From NCBI GenBank assembly GCA_018242295.1, contig JAFECE010000005.1:209709-273708 (forward strand): 64,000 bases of DNA, in the 5' to 3' direction. Of this stretch, positions 16,229-25,118 are shown piece by piece. This DNA comes from Pseudomonadota bacterium. GTDB lineage: Bacteria > Pseudomonadota > Alphaproteobacteria > Rhizobiales > Hyphomicrobiaceae. The translations under genes were made by a program, and so were the position numbers. A model generated the notes under the pieces. It searched no databases and was not told the origin of the DNA. It worked only from the letters and a program-made list of their open reading frames with translations. Numbering within the stretch: position 1 is the stretch's first letter; each line of letters begins with the position of its first letter.

Positions 16229-16705
16229 GTGCTCCTTTTCCTTCCGGCAATGCCTATGCGATTGCGGACGCCGCTGCCGTCGAGTTTTGATACTTTGATC
16301 GACGACTTGATCGCCCGAGAGGACGAACTCGGTCGCGCGCCTCTGCTTTCGCGTAAATTTTCCCTTAACAGCCTCGAGGCTGCATGGGACCTTGCGGCGC
16401 GCAAGCGCCCCGGCGCTACCACCGACGCTTCCCACCAGCGCCGCAAGAATTATGGCGACGATGGCGTCGACGATTTCAATCTCGAAGCATTTCTCGATCC
16501 TAACAAAATCTTGCTCGAGCTCGGGCTGGGGCTCTCTTCGAACGTCACCGAAGCTGACATTGCAATGTTCCGGCGCGAGTTCGCCTTGCGCAATCATCCC
16601 GATCGGGTTCCGGCTGAACTCAGACCGCTCGCAACGCAACGGATGATGATCGCCAACGATCTGATCGACAGATACGTGGCGCGGTTGCGCAAATCCCAAG
16701 GTTAA
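16229..16705 (+). CDS. Small protein with C-terminal J-domain-like segment
   Basis: About 150 residues. The C-terminal part (about 95-155) resembles a J domain: a first helix (ILLELGLGL), the helix FRREFALRN, the HPD tripeptide (in NHPDRVPAE) and a third helix MMIANDLIDRYVARLR. HPD is the element by which DnaJ-family proteins stimulate DnaK ATPase. The first 90 residues are charged, probably disordered and unrecognised. The frame opens with GTG (16229); ATGs at 16250 and 16256 are alternatives and none has a good ribosome site. It lies between a PilZ gene and the fliK operon; whether it serves flagellar assembly is unknown. Confidence 0.68.
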   Translation: MLLFLPAMPMRLRTPLPSSFDTLIDDLIAREDELGRAPLLSRKFSLNSLEAAWDLAARKRPGATTDASHQRRKNYGDDGVDDFNLEAFLDPNKILLELGLGLSSNVTEADIAMFRREFALRNHPDRVPAELRPLATQRMMIANDLIDRYVARLRKSQG

Positions 16706-16820
16706 TGACCTGCGCAGAATTTGCTAAAATGCAAATAGCTTTGTTGGCGGTAATGCCATCAATGCTGTGTAAATTCACCCTCATAGCCAGCGGGCCGATG
16801 AAAAGAGTTGAGGGACTAAA

Positions 16821-17066
16821 ATGGAAGACGTACGTGCCGATCTTGGGGCCCTTCATGCTCGCATGGCAGGGATTGGCTCACGTCTCGGCGGAGATTGGGC
16901 GGAGAAGCTCGAGCGACAGCTACATCTCGACCTCGGAACGGCGGAATGCGCCTACTGGCATTCAGGCTATTATCAGGCCCTTGCAGACGTGCTCGACCTG
17001 ATGACGAAGCCCCAGCCTATCGACGACACCGCGGACATGCCCAATCTGTGCCTTGCGGCCGGCTAG
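16821..17066 (+). CDS. Small conserved-looking protein of unknown function
   Basis: 81 residues, acidic, with a helical N-terminal half (LGALHARMAGIGSRLGGDWA) and an aromatic stretch YWHSGYYQAL near 46-55. A good GAGGGA ribosome site lies six bases before the ATG, which supports a real gene. I do not recognise the family. Its 3' end overlaps the convergent GIY-YIG-like gene by 50 bases. No signal peptide or membrane helix is seen. Confidence 0.6.
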   Translation: MEDVRADLGALHARMAGIGSRLGGDWAEKLERQLHLDLGTAECAYWHSGYYQALADVLDLMTKPQPIDDTADMPNLCLAAG

Positions 17067-17370
17067 GGTGCAGAAAGTTTCCGGACGGCAGGAACTGATG
17101 AAACATTTCGCACTCCTTTTCAAAGGCGAGCCGCTCTTCTGCGAAATGCCGAAATTTGAATTGCGATGCAGTTCCGATGTGCGCTTTCAGTTTTGATTTC
17201 AGATTTTCACCCGCGCTCCCAACATAAGTGATCGAGAACCGGCCAAGGTGATCGGTGAAACCGAGCGCGTATGCACCCGGACAATTTTCGGCAAGCTCTT
17301 CATCGATCGCATCGGTCGCGAGCGAGAAGGGGCCATGCAGACCGCTGCCTATCAGTTCCTGCTGCGTCAT
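17017..17370 (-). CDS. GIY-YIG-like small protein
   Basis: 117 residues. Residues about 32-95 resemble a GIY-YIG nuclease fold: GAYALGF stands at the GIY position, ITYVGSA at the YIG position, followed by LKSKLKAHI where the catalytic Arg-bearing helix would be (Lys here) and ECEMFHQF with the metal-binding Glu. The replacement of the Arg makes nuclease activity doubtful. The C-terminus has a pair of cysteines (CPRC) that might bind metal. The gene is convergent with the 81-residue gene and ends inside it. It sits just 3' of the fliK gene on the same strand (gap 8 bases), so it may be transcribed with the motor operon. Confidence 0.55.
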   Translation of the reverse strand: MTQQELIGSGLHGPFSLATDAIDEELAENCPGAYALGFTDHLGRFSITYVGSAGENLKSKLKAHIGTASQFKFRHFAEERLAFEKECEMFHQFLPSGNFLHPSRPQGTDWACPRCRR

Positions 17371-17378
17371 AACGAGAC

Positions 17379-18908
17379 CTAAATATAAACTGCGCCACCC
17401 GCACGTCCGCTAGCCGAGGCGGCGGATGTCTGCTGCGATTGATCTTGCTGACGGCGTTGCGGCTGGCCGAACATCGTACCTTCGCGACGTTGGGAATCCC
17501 CTTCCTGCTGGCCCGCGAAGTTCGCGCGCGCCTGATCACCATCGCGGGACGGCGATCCGTTCGCTTGCTGACCACTTGAGTTCGTCGCGTTGCTCGATGA
17601 AACATCGGTGATCTTCAAACTGGTGACATCGTAGCCCGCGTCTCGCAGACCTCGCTCCAGCGACGTGCGATCGTCGATGAGGATCTTAGCGGTCGCTGCT
17701 TTCGACGCATCCGCTTCTATCTCCAATGCGTTCGACTTGAGACTCATGCGCAACCGCACCGAGCCGAGGTCTGGCGGAGAGAGCGTGAGATCCAACGAGC
17801 GCAAAACGGGCGGAGGCGTCGGCGCGCGATCCTGAAGATCCGCCACTGTTGTACTTGGATTCAGTTCTCCGGCTTTGCCGGCTAGAGCATCAACGACACC
17901 ATTGCGCACTTGCGCCGTCACATTGACCGCGCCTTGCGAGGGCTTGGGATCGACGGACAACATGCTCTCGATCGAATCGGACGACTCGGGTTTCACAATC
18001 TTGCGGATCGCCGGATCTCCGGTCGCCGGCTGTTGGAGACGAGGGCCGGTTTGATCCTTATCGGCGAGCAAGGACTCATTGGATGTATCTGCTGACGTCG
18101 GGGCTGTGACAGCTTGCACCTGCACGGGCGGTGATGAGTCGTCCGATGGGCCGGCTGGCTTTTGGGGTGTCTCCGCGACGCGAAACGGCGAGAAGACGCG
18201 CTGCGCGGGACGATCCTCGGATTGCACTCCTGAAGCCTGCAAAGCAGCGGCGGCGATGGTTTTGTCGTTGAAGTTCCAATGCGTCTCCTGGCCGTTGACG
18301 GTCGCTGGAGTTCGATCCGTCACGTTGTCAAACGCATCCGATTGCAGGTCCTGCTGGAGGGGCAGCGTATCCGGCGTCGTTACTTCCGCTGCCTTCGAAA
18401 TATCCTCACTCGGCATCAGACGCGCCTTCGCGTCGATCAATGCTGCAATGCTATCTTGCCGCAAGAGATTGACTGGACGCATGGCGCGTTGCGAACTTTC
18501 TGCCGGCTGCTGGACGATTTCAGGTGTCTGCTGCTTGGCGAGATTGTTGCCAGCAGCGACCGCAGCGAGCGCATTTTGAGGCCAATTATTATCGCCGCTC
18601 TCGACCTTTGCGCTAGCGTTCGGCTCCTGCTGCCCGATGCTATCGATTGTTTCCGCGAACGACGCCTCATCATCGGCGGACTCGGACTTGCCTTGTTTTC
18701 GTGCCGATGACTTTTCGGAGCGGCTAACGGCGCTATCGGAATTCGAAGCTGCTTTGGGCCGGGAGTAATCCTTCTTGACGTCTTGAGCATCCGACTCGTT
18801 ATCCCGAGTTTGCCTGTCGTCGTCCCGATGGGAGCTTACGCGGCCACGCACAGACTGCAAAAGTTGATCGACCGTGCCTGGCGCAGCACCACCAACTGAC
18901 GCTGTCAT
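17379..18908 (-). CDS. fliK: Flagellar hook-length control protein FliK (MotD)
   Basis: 509 residues. The first 380 are hydrophilic, rich in Ser, Asp, Gln and Ala and surely disordered, as in FliK secreted rulers. The C-terminal domain (about 385-450: LRSLDLTLSPPDLGSVRLRM then LEIEADASKAATAKILIDD) is the conserved FliK switch domain that acts on FlhB to stop hook growth. In Sinorhizobium the gene at this position, after motB and motC, was first called motD and later recognised as fliK. It overlaps motC by four bases. The tail after the switch domain is Gln-rich. Confidence 0.9.
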   Translation of the reverse strand: MTASVGGAAPGTVDQLLQSVRGRVSSHRDDDRQTRDNESDAQDVKKDYSRPKAASNSDSAVSRSEKSSARKQGKSESADDEASFAETIDSIGQQEPNASAKVESGDNNWPQNALAAVAAGNNLAKQQTPEIVQQPAESSQRAMRPVNLLRQDSIAALIDAKARLMPSEDISKAAEVTTPDTLPLQQDLQSDAFDNVTDRTPATVNGQETHWNFNDKTIAAAALQASGVQSEDRPAQRVFSPFRVAETPQKPAGPSDDSSPPVQVQAVTAPTSADTSNESLLADKDQTGPRLQQPATGDPAIRKIVKPESSDSIESMLSVDPKPSQGAVNVTAQVRNGVVDALAGKAGELNPSTTVADLQDRAPTPPPVLRSLDLTLSPPDLGSVRLRMSLKSNALEIEADASKAATAKILIDDRTSLERGLRDAGYDVTSLKITDVSSSNATNSSGQQANGSPSRDGDQARANFAGQQEGDSQRREGTMFGQPQRRQQDQSQQTSAASASGRAGGAVYI

Positions 18909-20179
18909 TTTCCACTCCGTGCGATGATCTGATCGGCTTCGTTTATAAGAGCGTCGGCTTTGCCGAGAACGGCCGCAGCTTTCGGTAAGATCGGATCTTG
19001 AGCAATTCCGGGAGCGCCCGTGCCGTTGTGCGCATTTTCTATTTTATCGCCGACGACGGAATTCGCGATGAAGCCCGCGACTTCACGAATTTCCGTATCC
19101 TCGTCCGAAAGGCGATCGGCAGTGATCTGATTCAAAGCTTGCAGAGCCTTCCCCGCATCGGCGGAAGGAGCTTCTGCTGCAGCTTGATAGAGACGCGCCT
19201 TATCCAAAGTTTCGGAGCTTGCGCCATCGATCTTCAGGACTCGCTCGGCGGCGGCGCGTGCGAGTTTCAGTCTGCCCTGAAGCAACGCTTCACCAGCAAG
19301 ATCGATAAATAACTCCGACGCATTCTGCATGTCCATGGGATCGAGGGAGTTCGCGAGCGCATCGATTGTTCCGGAATCGTCCATATCGCTGCGCTTTGCC
19401 GTTGCTTCCGCGAAATCGCGAAATAACTTCCACGCATAGATGGATTTTCCGAACTCGCGGACATAGCTCGTCGTCAACATGATCGCGCGATCTTTCCGGC
19501 CCATACCGATGAGAAGGGGAATTTCCCTTCGAGCGGCGGCCTCGTCGATTGCGGTATGCGGACAAGCGAGCCGCGCGTCATCGAGCAGCTCGATCGCCTT
19601 TTCGTGGTTGTCGTCCAGATAAAGCGATGCGCGGGCGAGCGCGAACGGTCCGACGAGGCTGACATCGAGCGATCTTGGGTCGATCTCCATGAATAATTTG
19701 CGCGCGGCTCTTGTCTGCCCTTGAGCGAAACTCACGATGCCGGCGGCCAACTTCTGGTCGGCTGCTCCCAGAGTATCGCTGTCGATCAGCGGGGCGAGAA
19801 CATGCGCATCGCCGCCGCTCAGGACATAGAGCAGGCTGGTGCGTACGTTGACGTAGTCTTTCCAGTCTTCGGGGCCGAAGTGACGAACGTCATGGGCGAT
19901 CTCGCTCAGCACTCGCGCCTGCTCAGCGAGCGCGGTCCGATCTCCACGAATAATCCTGTCCTGGATAGCCCCGAGCTGCTCGACCTGGCGGAGCGCTTCC
20001 TTCCGCGCCTGCATTTCATCCGACGGCCTTTGTGCATATGAAGGCACGGCATGATCGAGACGAGGTTCGGGCTTGTCGTCACCAAAGATCAGCTTCGGCC
20101 GAAAGTAAAAGGCCGAGCCTGCTGCAACGCCGGATAGTGCGACGACTGACGCTGCAGAGATCAGCGCGAGCCGTTTCAT
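18905..20179 (-). CDS. motC: Periplasmic motility protein MotC
   Basis: 424 residues with an N-terminal signal-like helix ([20 protein letters not shown]) followed by a mostly helical, TPR-like periplasmic body and a helical C-terminus. Size, position between motB and fliK and composition match MotC of rhizobia, which associates with MotB in the periplasm and is needed for motor rotation. Overlaps of four bases with motB and fliK indicate one translationally coupled unit. The protein is specific to this branch of alphaproteobacteria, which supports the taxonomic assignment. A chaperone for MotC, MotE, is encoded at 27077-27628. Confidence 0.88.
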   Translation of the reverse strand: MKRLALISAASVVALSGVAAGSAFYFRPKLIFGDDKPEPRLDHAVPSYAQRPSDEMQARKEALRQVEQLGAIQDRIIRGDRTALAEQARVLSEIAHDVRHFGPEDWKDYVNVRTSLLYVLSGGDAHVLAPLIDSDTLGAADQKLAAGIVSFAQGQTRAARKLFMEIDPRSLDVSLVGPFALARASLYLDDNHEKAIELLDDARLACPHTAIDEAAARREIPLLIGMGRKDRAIMLTTSYVREFGKSIYAWKLFRDFAEATAKRSDMDDSGTIDALANSLDPMDMQNASELFIDLAGEALLQGRLKLARAAAERVLKIDGASSETLDKARLYQAAAEAPSADAGKALQALNQITADRLSDEDTEIREVAGFIANSVVGDKIENAHNGTGAPGIAQDPILPKAAAVLGKADALINEADQIIARSGK

Positions 20180-21483
20180 TTCTTCGCCTCTTTTATGAGG
20201 ATATCGATCCGGCGGTTTTGGGCTGCCAAAGTATCGGATGGAATTTTCGGATCGCGGTCGGCACGACCTTCGATGGCGGTAACGCGCGTTTCCGGGATGC
20301 CGCCGCGCACGAGCATGTAATAGGCCATTTGCGCGCGTGCTGCAGAAAGCCGCCAGTTATCGTAGTTTGCATTCTTGTAGGCTCGGCTATCGGTGTGACC
20401 GCGAACCACGATGGGACCGTCGTGACCGTCCAGAACCTTGCTGATTTTGTCCATTACAAGGACGAGTTCCGGCCGCGGCTTTGCAGAGCCCACCTCGAAC
20501 ATGCCGAAGTGCGCATCGTCGGTCAGGCTGATGAGCACGCCCTCAGGAGTTGCCTTAACCTCGACGTGCGGCAGATCGCGCGCGACAGCAGAAATTGCCT
20601 TGCTAATGTCGTCTTCGAGCTTCTTCGCCTCTTCGTCTTTTTCCTTTTGCTTATCCTGCTCGTGCGTCTTGTCTTCCTTCTTCGCCTGATCCAGCGTTGC
20701 AGGTGTCTGCTTCGCGACGACGTCCGTTTGTTTTGGCTTTTCGAATTGGCTCTGCGCTGGTGGAACGGGCGGTGTCTCCTTCGCAGTCTCTTGCGGCGGC
20801 GGCTTCGGATTGCTCGGCGGCACGGCCGCTTTTGCAACTTCGTTCGCTTTCGGGGGAGTCGGCGGAGCCGGTTGGTTCGCCGGCTTCAACGTCGCCTGAG
20901 ATTTTCCGGCTCGGCGATTGGTGCGATCAAACGGATCGCTGATGTTTCCGTCGGCAGGGCTTGATGCCGTCGTCGGGAAATTGGCCCGTGCTTCATCAGC
21001 AAGCTTCTCGAGCAGATCGCCAGGATTGTCGAAAAGCGCCTGCTCCTTTTGAGCTTCGGAACTCTTGCCGCCAGCGGCAGCGCTCGACTTCTGCGCCGCC
21101 TCGTCCATCGCTTCACCGATCTTCTCTTTGCTATCTTGATCGGCTTGGCGCGTCTGCTTGATATCGATGACCTGCTTTTCGAAACCTTTTTTCCCTCTCT
21201 CTTCCGACGGCTTGGTCGCGGTCTCGGTCAGGTCCTCAAGGCCTTTCGGCGCAGCAAATCGATCCGTCAACCGCATCGGATTGAAATAGGCGGCAACCTG
21301 AACGATTGTCTTCTTGTCGGCGGCGTTGATCAGCCACATGACCAAGAAGAAGGCCATCATCGCGGTCATGAAGTCTGCGTAGGCGATTTTCCAGACCCCA
21401 CCGTGATGCGGCTCTTCGGTATTGCGCCGGCGACGAACGATGACCAGCGGTTGCGATGAGACGTCTTCCTGACCGTTGCTCAT
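20176..21483 (-). CDS. motB: Flagellar motor stator protein MotB
   Basis: 435 residues. The single transmembrane helix (about 35-52, [18 protein letters not shown]) carries the proton-binding Asp D37. The C-terminal OmpA-like peptidoglycan-binding domain (about 290-430) contains [21 protein letters not shown]. Between them is an unusually long linker, about 240 residues, first charged, then Pro-rich, then a Lys/Glu/Asp-rich helical stretch; long linkers are known in rhizobial MotB. MotB with MotA (35378-36268) forms the proton channel that drives rotation; here motA lies 14 kb away. It overlaps the FliH-like gene upstream and motC downstream. Confidence 0.94.
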   Translation of the reverse strand: MSNGQEDVSSQPLVIVRRRRNTEEPHHGGVWKIAYADFMTAMMAFFLVMWLINAADKKTIVQVAAYFNPMRLTDRFAAPKGLEDLTETATKPSEERGKKGFEKQVIDIKQTRQADQDSKEKIGEAMDEAAQKSSAAAGGKSSEAQKEQALFDNPGDLLEKLADEARANFPTTASSPADGNISDPFDRTNRRAGKSQATLKPANQPAPPTPPKANEVAKAAVPPSNPKPPPQETAKETPPVPPAQSQFEKPKQTDVVAKQTPATLDQAKKEDKTHEQDKQKEKDEEAKKLEDDISKAISAVARDLPHVEVKATPEGVLISLTDDAHFGMFEVGSAKPRPELVLVMDKISKVLDGHDGPIVVRGHTDSRAYKNANYDNWRLSAARAQMAYYMLVRGGIPETRVTAIEGRADRDPKIPSDTLAAQNRRIDILIKEAKK

Positions 21484-22067
21484 GATGCCACCGATTCAAG
21501 CGCGGCAACCCACGCGGAAATGTTGACCTCGATTTCGGTTTCTTCGATGTGAGCGCGAATGTCGCTGTTCTCTGTTTCGGAAAAGCCGATTTGAAGACCC
21601 TCCACCGGCAAGCGCTCGCGAAGATGCACGACGATTTCGGTCGGCGCGTCTATGTGGACTTTCGCGCCTTCGACGAGTGCGCGCCCGATGGCGTTTTCAA
21701 GATCCTGCAGGGCGCGTTCGCGCAATCGTTCGGCAAGCCATGGCCGTAGTAGCGTCGCGACGCGCTCTTCTATGCTCGCCTCGATGAGCTTGGAGACGTT
21801 TTCCAAACGCGCCACCAGGACGTCGGCGCATTCGCGTTGCCAGTTTTGCTTCTCTTCGAGAAGTTGCTCGGCATGAAGAGACGTCGCCTCTGTCAGCCGA
21901 AGCTCCGCATCGGCCTCCATTTCGGTCCGCCCATCGGCGTGACCGTGGCGATAGCCCTCTTCGAAAGCCGACTTTATCTCGGCTTCATAATCGCGCTCGA
22001 CGACCGCGTTTTCGCGATCGAAGTCAGATAGGAGCGAAAACGCCGAACTGTGAAGTCTCGTCGTCAT
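21480..22067 (-). CDS. FliH-like flagellar assembly protein
   Basis: 195 residues: an acidic N-terminus with a Gly-spaced helix ([20 protein letters not shown], the GxxxG-type helix typical of FliH), a long coiled coil, then a small alpha/beta C-terminal domain, like the stator subunits of rotary ATPases. FliH regulates the FliI export ATPase and docks it to the rotor. Location between fliF and motB, overlapping both by four bases, fits. Similarity is structural rather than strong in sequence, so I leave the symbol blank; FliI itself is at 37160-38533. Confidence 0.72.
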   Translation of the reverse strand: MTTRLHSSAFSLLSDFDRENAVVERDYEAEIKSAFEEGYRHGHADGRTEMEADAELRLTEATSLHAEQLLEEKQNWQRECADVLVARLENVSKLIEASIEERVATLLRPWLAERLRERALQDLENAIGRALVEGAKVHIDAPTEIVVHLRERLPVEGLQIGFSETENSDIRAHIEETEIEVNISAWVAALESVAS

Positions 22068-23746
22068 CCGTTCTTAACCCAATGCTTCAGGATAGCGGTG
22101 GCTTGCTCCTCGTCGCTATCGATGATCGCCCCAAGCTTCTCGACCGGGCCGAGCGCAAGGGACCGGCCAAAGGAAAGATCACCACCGAAGCCGGAGCCCA
22201 TTGCCATTCCGCCTTCTCCATCGAACGGATTGGCTCCTGGCTCGAGCAGCGGCGATGCCATCTCCGGCATGTCTAGCGGTGCAGCACCCGATCCTGTGAT
22301 GGACGCAATCGGCGAACCGAGCGCGGCAACTGCGGTGGGCCCTTCGGCGCCATTTGACAGCAAGGTGCGCATGACGGGCCTAAACCCTGCCATCACCACG
22401 ATCGCCGCGAGCAGAAGAATCGTCAGGGATTTTATTCCCGTGCCTGCAAGACTCATGACCAGCGGCTGCCATCCTCCGGAGGCGGCGTCGGCCTCGAACG
22501 GTGTCGGCGCGAAGTCGACGGCTGAGACGCTGATATGGTCGCCACGCTTCTTGTCGATTCCGGCTGCCGAGAGCGCAATTTTCTCGATTTCCGCGACCTG
22601 CCTGTCGAGATCTTCGGCCTTCGCATCCTTGCCCATGACCTCCGCGAGACGCCTCTTGTTTATGACTACGGCGACCGAGATGTTATCGACCTTGTAGCCC
22701 TCGCTCGTCGTCGAAGCGGACTTCGTGCTGATTTCGTAGTTGGTCGTCTCTTCCTTACGATCCTGAGCCTTTTTCGCCTGGTCCTTATTTGGGGCCGCTT
22801 CACCGGGAATATTCTGCTCTACGCTGACGTTCGTTTTTGCAGCGTCCTGCGAACTCTGCGCCTCTTTGATGACCCTGGTAGACCGCTCGACCTTGCTCTC
22901 AGGGTCGAAGTTCGTTTCGCTCGTTTGACGCTTGTCGATGTTCAGGCGGGCGATCGCGCTGACCTCGAAATTGTCCAGGCCCAAATAGGGCACCAACGTG
23001 CGGCGAACACTGTCTTGGATTTGCTGCGCGACGGTCCGTTCGAGTTCGAGCATCTGCACGGGGGCATCGCCCGTTGCGCTTTTGCCGCCGCCGAGAATGG
23101 TTCCGTCGGTGCCGATCACCTGCACTTCATCCGGCGACATTTCCGGAATTGCAGATGCCACCAGATGTTTGATTGCGGGCGCCGCCGCAGCATCACCGGC
23201 AATGTCGGTTCTGATCACGACCGAAGCCGACGGGGACTGCTTCTTGACGCGCAGGGCGTTCTGATCGGGAAGAAAGATATGTACACGGGCAGCGCGGATG
23301 CCCTTCAGATACTGAATGGTGCGCGAAAGCTCGCCTTCGAGCGCCCGGACTCGGGTGACTTCCTGCATGAAGGAGGTCAGACCTAGAGCGCCCAGCTTGT
23401 CGAAAAGCTCGTAGCCTGCGGTTTGGCTTCCCGGCAGGCCTTTTTCGGCTAGGAGCGCGCGGGCCTGAGCCGTATCACCAACGGGAACACTCAGCTTCGT
23501 GCCGTCGGTGCTGGTCTCAAAGGCGATGCCCGCTTCCGTCAGCACAGTGCCCATGCGACTGACGTCGGACGGCGTCAGACCGACGTACAGCGTGTCGTAG
23601 GCGGATCGCGAAGCGAAATAGCTACCGATCGTTATAAGCGCAAAGACGAATGCGCCGGCAACGCCGAGGGCTATCAGACGCTGCCGTCCTAGGCCTTTCA
23701 AACTCTGATATAAATTTTCGAATTGACGCCAATCCATCCCTGGCAC
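22064..23746 (-). CDS. fliF: Flagellar MS-ring protein FliF
   Basis: 560 residues with transmembrane helices at about 24-45 and 430-455. The first periplasmic domain has the secretin/YscJ-like fold (LYVGLTPSDVSRMGTVLTEA, ARALLAEKGLPG), and ASVVIRTD and EVSAIARLNIDKRQT follow later. The C-terminal cytoplasmic tail, which binds FliG, ends in [12 protein letters not shown]. FliF is the foundation of the basal body. The frame opens with GTG (23746); an ATG at 23737 with TAGGG eight bases upstream is equally likely. It heads the unit fliF-fliH-like-motB-motC-fliK, coupled throughout by four-base overlaps. Confidence 0.95.
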   Translation of the reverse strand: MPGMDWRQFENLYQSLKGLGRQRLIALGVAGAFVFALITIGSYFASRSAYDTLYVGLTPSDVSRMGTVLTEAGIAFETSTDGTKLSVPVGDTAQARALLAEKGLPGSQTAGYELFDKLGALGLTSFMQEVTRVRALEGELSRTIQYLKGIRAARVHIFLPDQNALRVKKQSPSASVVIRTDIAGDAAAAPAIKHLVASAIPEMSPDEVQVIGTDGTILGGGKSATGDAPVQMLELERTVAQQIQDSVRRTLVPYLGLDNFEVSAIARLNIDKRQTSETNFDPESKVERSTRVIKEAQSSQDAAKTNVSVEQNIPGEAAPNKDQAKKAQDRKEETTNYEISTKSASTTSEGYKVDNISVAVVINKRRLAEVMGKDAKAEDLDRQVAEIEKIALSAAGIDKKRGDHISVSAVDFAPTPFEADAASGGWQPLVMSLAGTGIKSLTILLLAAIVVMAGFRPVMRTLLSNGAEGPTAVAALGSPIASITGSGAAPLDMPEMASPLLEPGANPFDGEGGMAMGSGFGGDLSFGRSLALGPVEKLGAIIDSDEEQATAILKHWVKNG

Positions 23747-23897
23747 CCTACCGGCAAAGTTAGATGCCGACGGTAGAGAGGGAACCTTGTGCAGAGGTGA
23801 CGGGGCGGCAGCTCAGGATCCGGGCGTGGTTGGCGGATCGTCACTCGGAATGCGGCCCATCTGGGGCGCCAGGCAGTCCCGACTGGGAAGGGTGGAG

Positions 23898-23924
23898 GGC
23901 TCGGCGCCCGATAGGCGCCGAGCC
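23898..23924 (-). terminator. Stem-loop after fliC
   Basis: A perfect 11-base GC-rich stem (23898-23908 with 23914-23924) with a 5-base loop, beginning 7 bases beyond the fliC stop on the minus strand. No T run follows, so it may act as a 3' mRNA-stabilising hairpin or as a Rho-aided end rather than a classical intrinsic terminator. It separates fliC from fliF. Confidence 0.65.
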
Positions 23925-23931
23925 TTAGTCA

Positions 23932-24888
23932 TTAGCGGAAGAGCGAGAGGATGTTCTGGCTCGACTGGTTAGCAATGCTGAGTGCCTGAACACCAAGCTG
24001 CTGCTTGACCTGAAGGGCCTGCAATCGCGTCGATTCCTGGTTCATGTCGGCATCGACCAACTGGGAGACGCCCGTGGTGATCGTATCCCGCAAAGACGAA
24101 ATGAAGCTCGTCTGCAGATTGATACGCTGCTGGGCTGCGCCAAGGTTGGTCGCTGCCGTGGTCATCTCCTGGAATGCGCTGTCGACGCCAGCAATGTACT
24201 GGGTGAGTTTCGCTTGGTCGGTCGAGCTGTCCGTCAGCGAGCTGATGTCGATGCTCATGACCGACGTGCCGCCGGTTGTCACGATTGCGCCCGTCGTACC
24301 GCGCTGCGAGTCGAGGATACCACCGGTGGTGCCGGTTGTAGCTGTCGAAGAGTCAAACAGAACCGACTTCGATGTATCGACAGCGATCGTACCGATCGAA
24401 ACGGAGCCACCACTCGTACGCGAGAACGAAGCAACGATGGTCTTCGTCGAGTTGTATCCACTGACCGAAGAGTCGACTGAAACCCAGTTCTGACCGGAGA
24501 AACTTGCCGAATCGGCGATGCCCTTCAACTGATCCTGAAGCTGAGTGATTTCAGACTGGATCTTGGCGCGATCAACGCCCGGAGCGGCGGCAGCCGTCAG
24601 CTTGTCTTTGATCTGGCCGACGAGCGTGATGCTCTGGCTCATCGCGTTGTAGGCGACGTCGACAGTGCCCTTGCCGAGACCCAGGGCGTCCTGAACGGTC
24701 GACAGCGCATCGTTGTCGGACTTCATCGTCGTTGCGATCGACCAGTAGGCGGCGTTGTCCGAAGCGGAAGCAACTTTCAAGCCGGTCGAAATGCGGTTCT
24801 GCGTCGTCAGCAGGTCTTTAGACGTGGCCTGCAACGACTGGAGTGCGGTCATTGCCGAAATATTGGTATTGATACTGCTCATGCCCAT
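23932..24888 (-). CDS. fliC: Flagellin
   Basis: 318 residues. The conserved D0/D1 N-terminal helices (SSINTNISAMTALQSLQATS, then NRISTGLKVASASDNAAYWS) and C-terminal helix (QQLGVQALSIANQSSQNILSLFR) frame a short variable region (about 140-215), giving a compact filament subunit. It is the only flagellin gene in the window. It stands alone: 185 bases separate it from fliF and 220 bases from fliP upstream, so it has its own promoter. FlaF and FlbT probably act on its leader. Two in-frame ATGs (24888 and 24882) are possible starts. Confidence 0.95.
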   Translation of the reverse strand: MGMSSINTNISAMTALQSLQATSKDLLTTQNRISTGLKVASASDNAAYWSIATTMKSDNDALSTVQDALGLGKGTVDVAYNAMSQSITLVGQIKDKLTAAAAPGVDRAKIQSEITQLQDQLKGIADSASFSGQNWVSVDSSVSGYNSTKTIVASFSRTSGGSVSIGTIAVDTSKSVLFDSSTATTGTTGGILDSQRGTTGAIVTTGGTSVMSIDISSLTDSSTDQAKLTQYIAGVDSAFQEMTTAATNLGAAQQRINLQTSFISSLRDTITTGVSQLVDADMNQESTRLQALQVKQQLGVQALSIANQSSQNILSLFR

Positions 24889-25098
24889 GTCCCTTTGTTC
24901 CTTCTACTCGGCACTAAAAAGCGCACGCATACTGGGGACATGCCGGGTCTTCCGGCTTAACAGATCGGCATCATGCCTGTGGTGCAGGTGTCGGCAACCA
25001 CTCCGTTATCAAACTTGAAATAGCTGAGAGTTGTTTCTCAATTGTTACTTTTTGGGGCCTAATCGTTAATCGCCGCCTTAGGCGATGCACTTAACACT

Positions 25099-25118
25099 GT
25101 TCGCCCGGTTAGGCGAAC
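25099..25118 (-). terminator. Stem-loop containing the fliP stop codon
   Basis: Perfect 7-base arms GTTCGCC/GGCGAAC with a 6-base loop that contains the fliP TAA. A second small dyad, ATCGCC/GGCGAT, follows within 20 bases. No T run follows either, so this is more likely a 3'-end protecting structure or a weak terminator that isolates the fliP operon from fliC. Confidence 0.45.

Noticed and set aside
20032-20964. Open frame of 310 residues on the plus strand
   Set aside because: Antisense to motB; the Arg/Leu-rich product mirrors the Lys/Glu-rich linker of MotB.
22535-23386. Open frame of 283 residues on the plus strand
   Set aside because: Antisense to fliF, whose protein is unmistakable.
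24950-25060. Possible sigma-28 promoter upstream of fliC (TCAAGTTT and GCCGACAC on the minus strand)
   Set aside because: The spacing is about 15 bases instead of 11 and the match is partial, so I do not call it.
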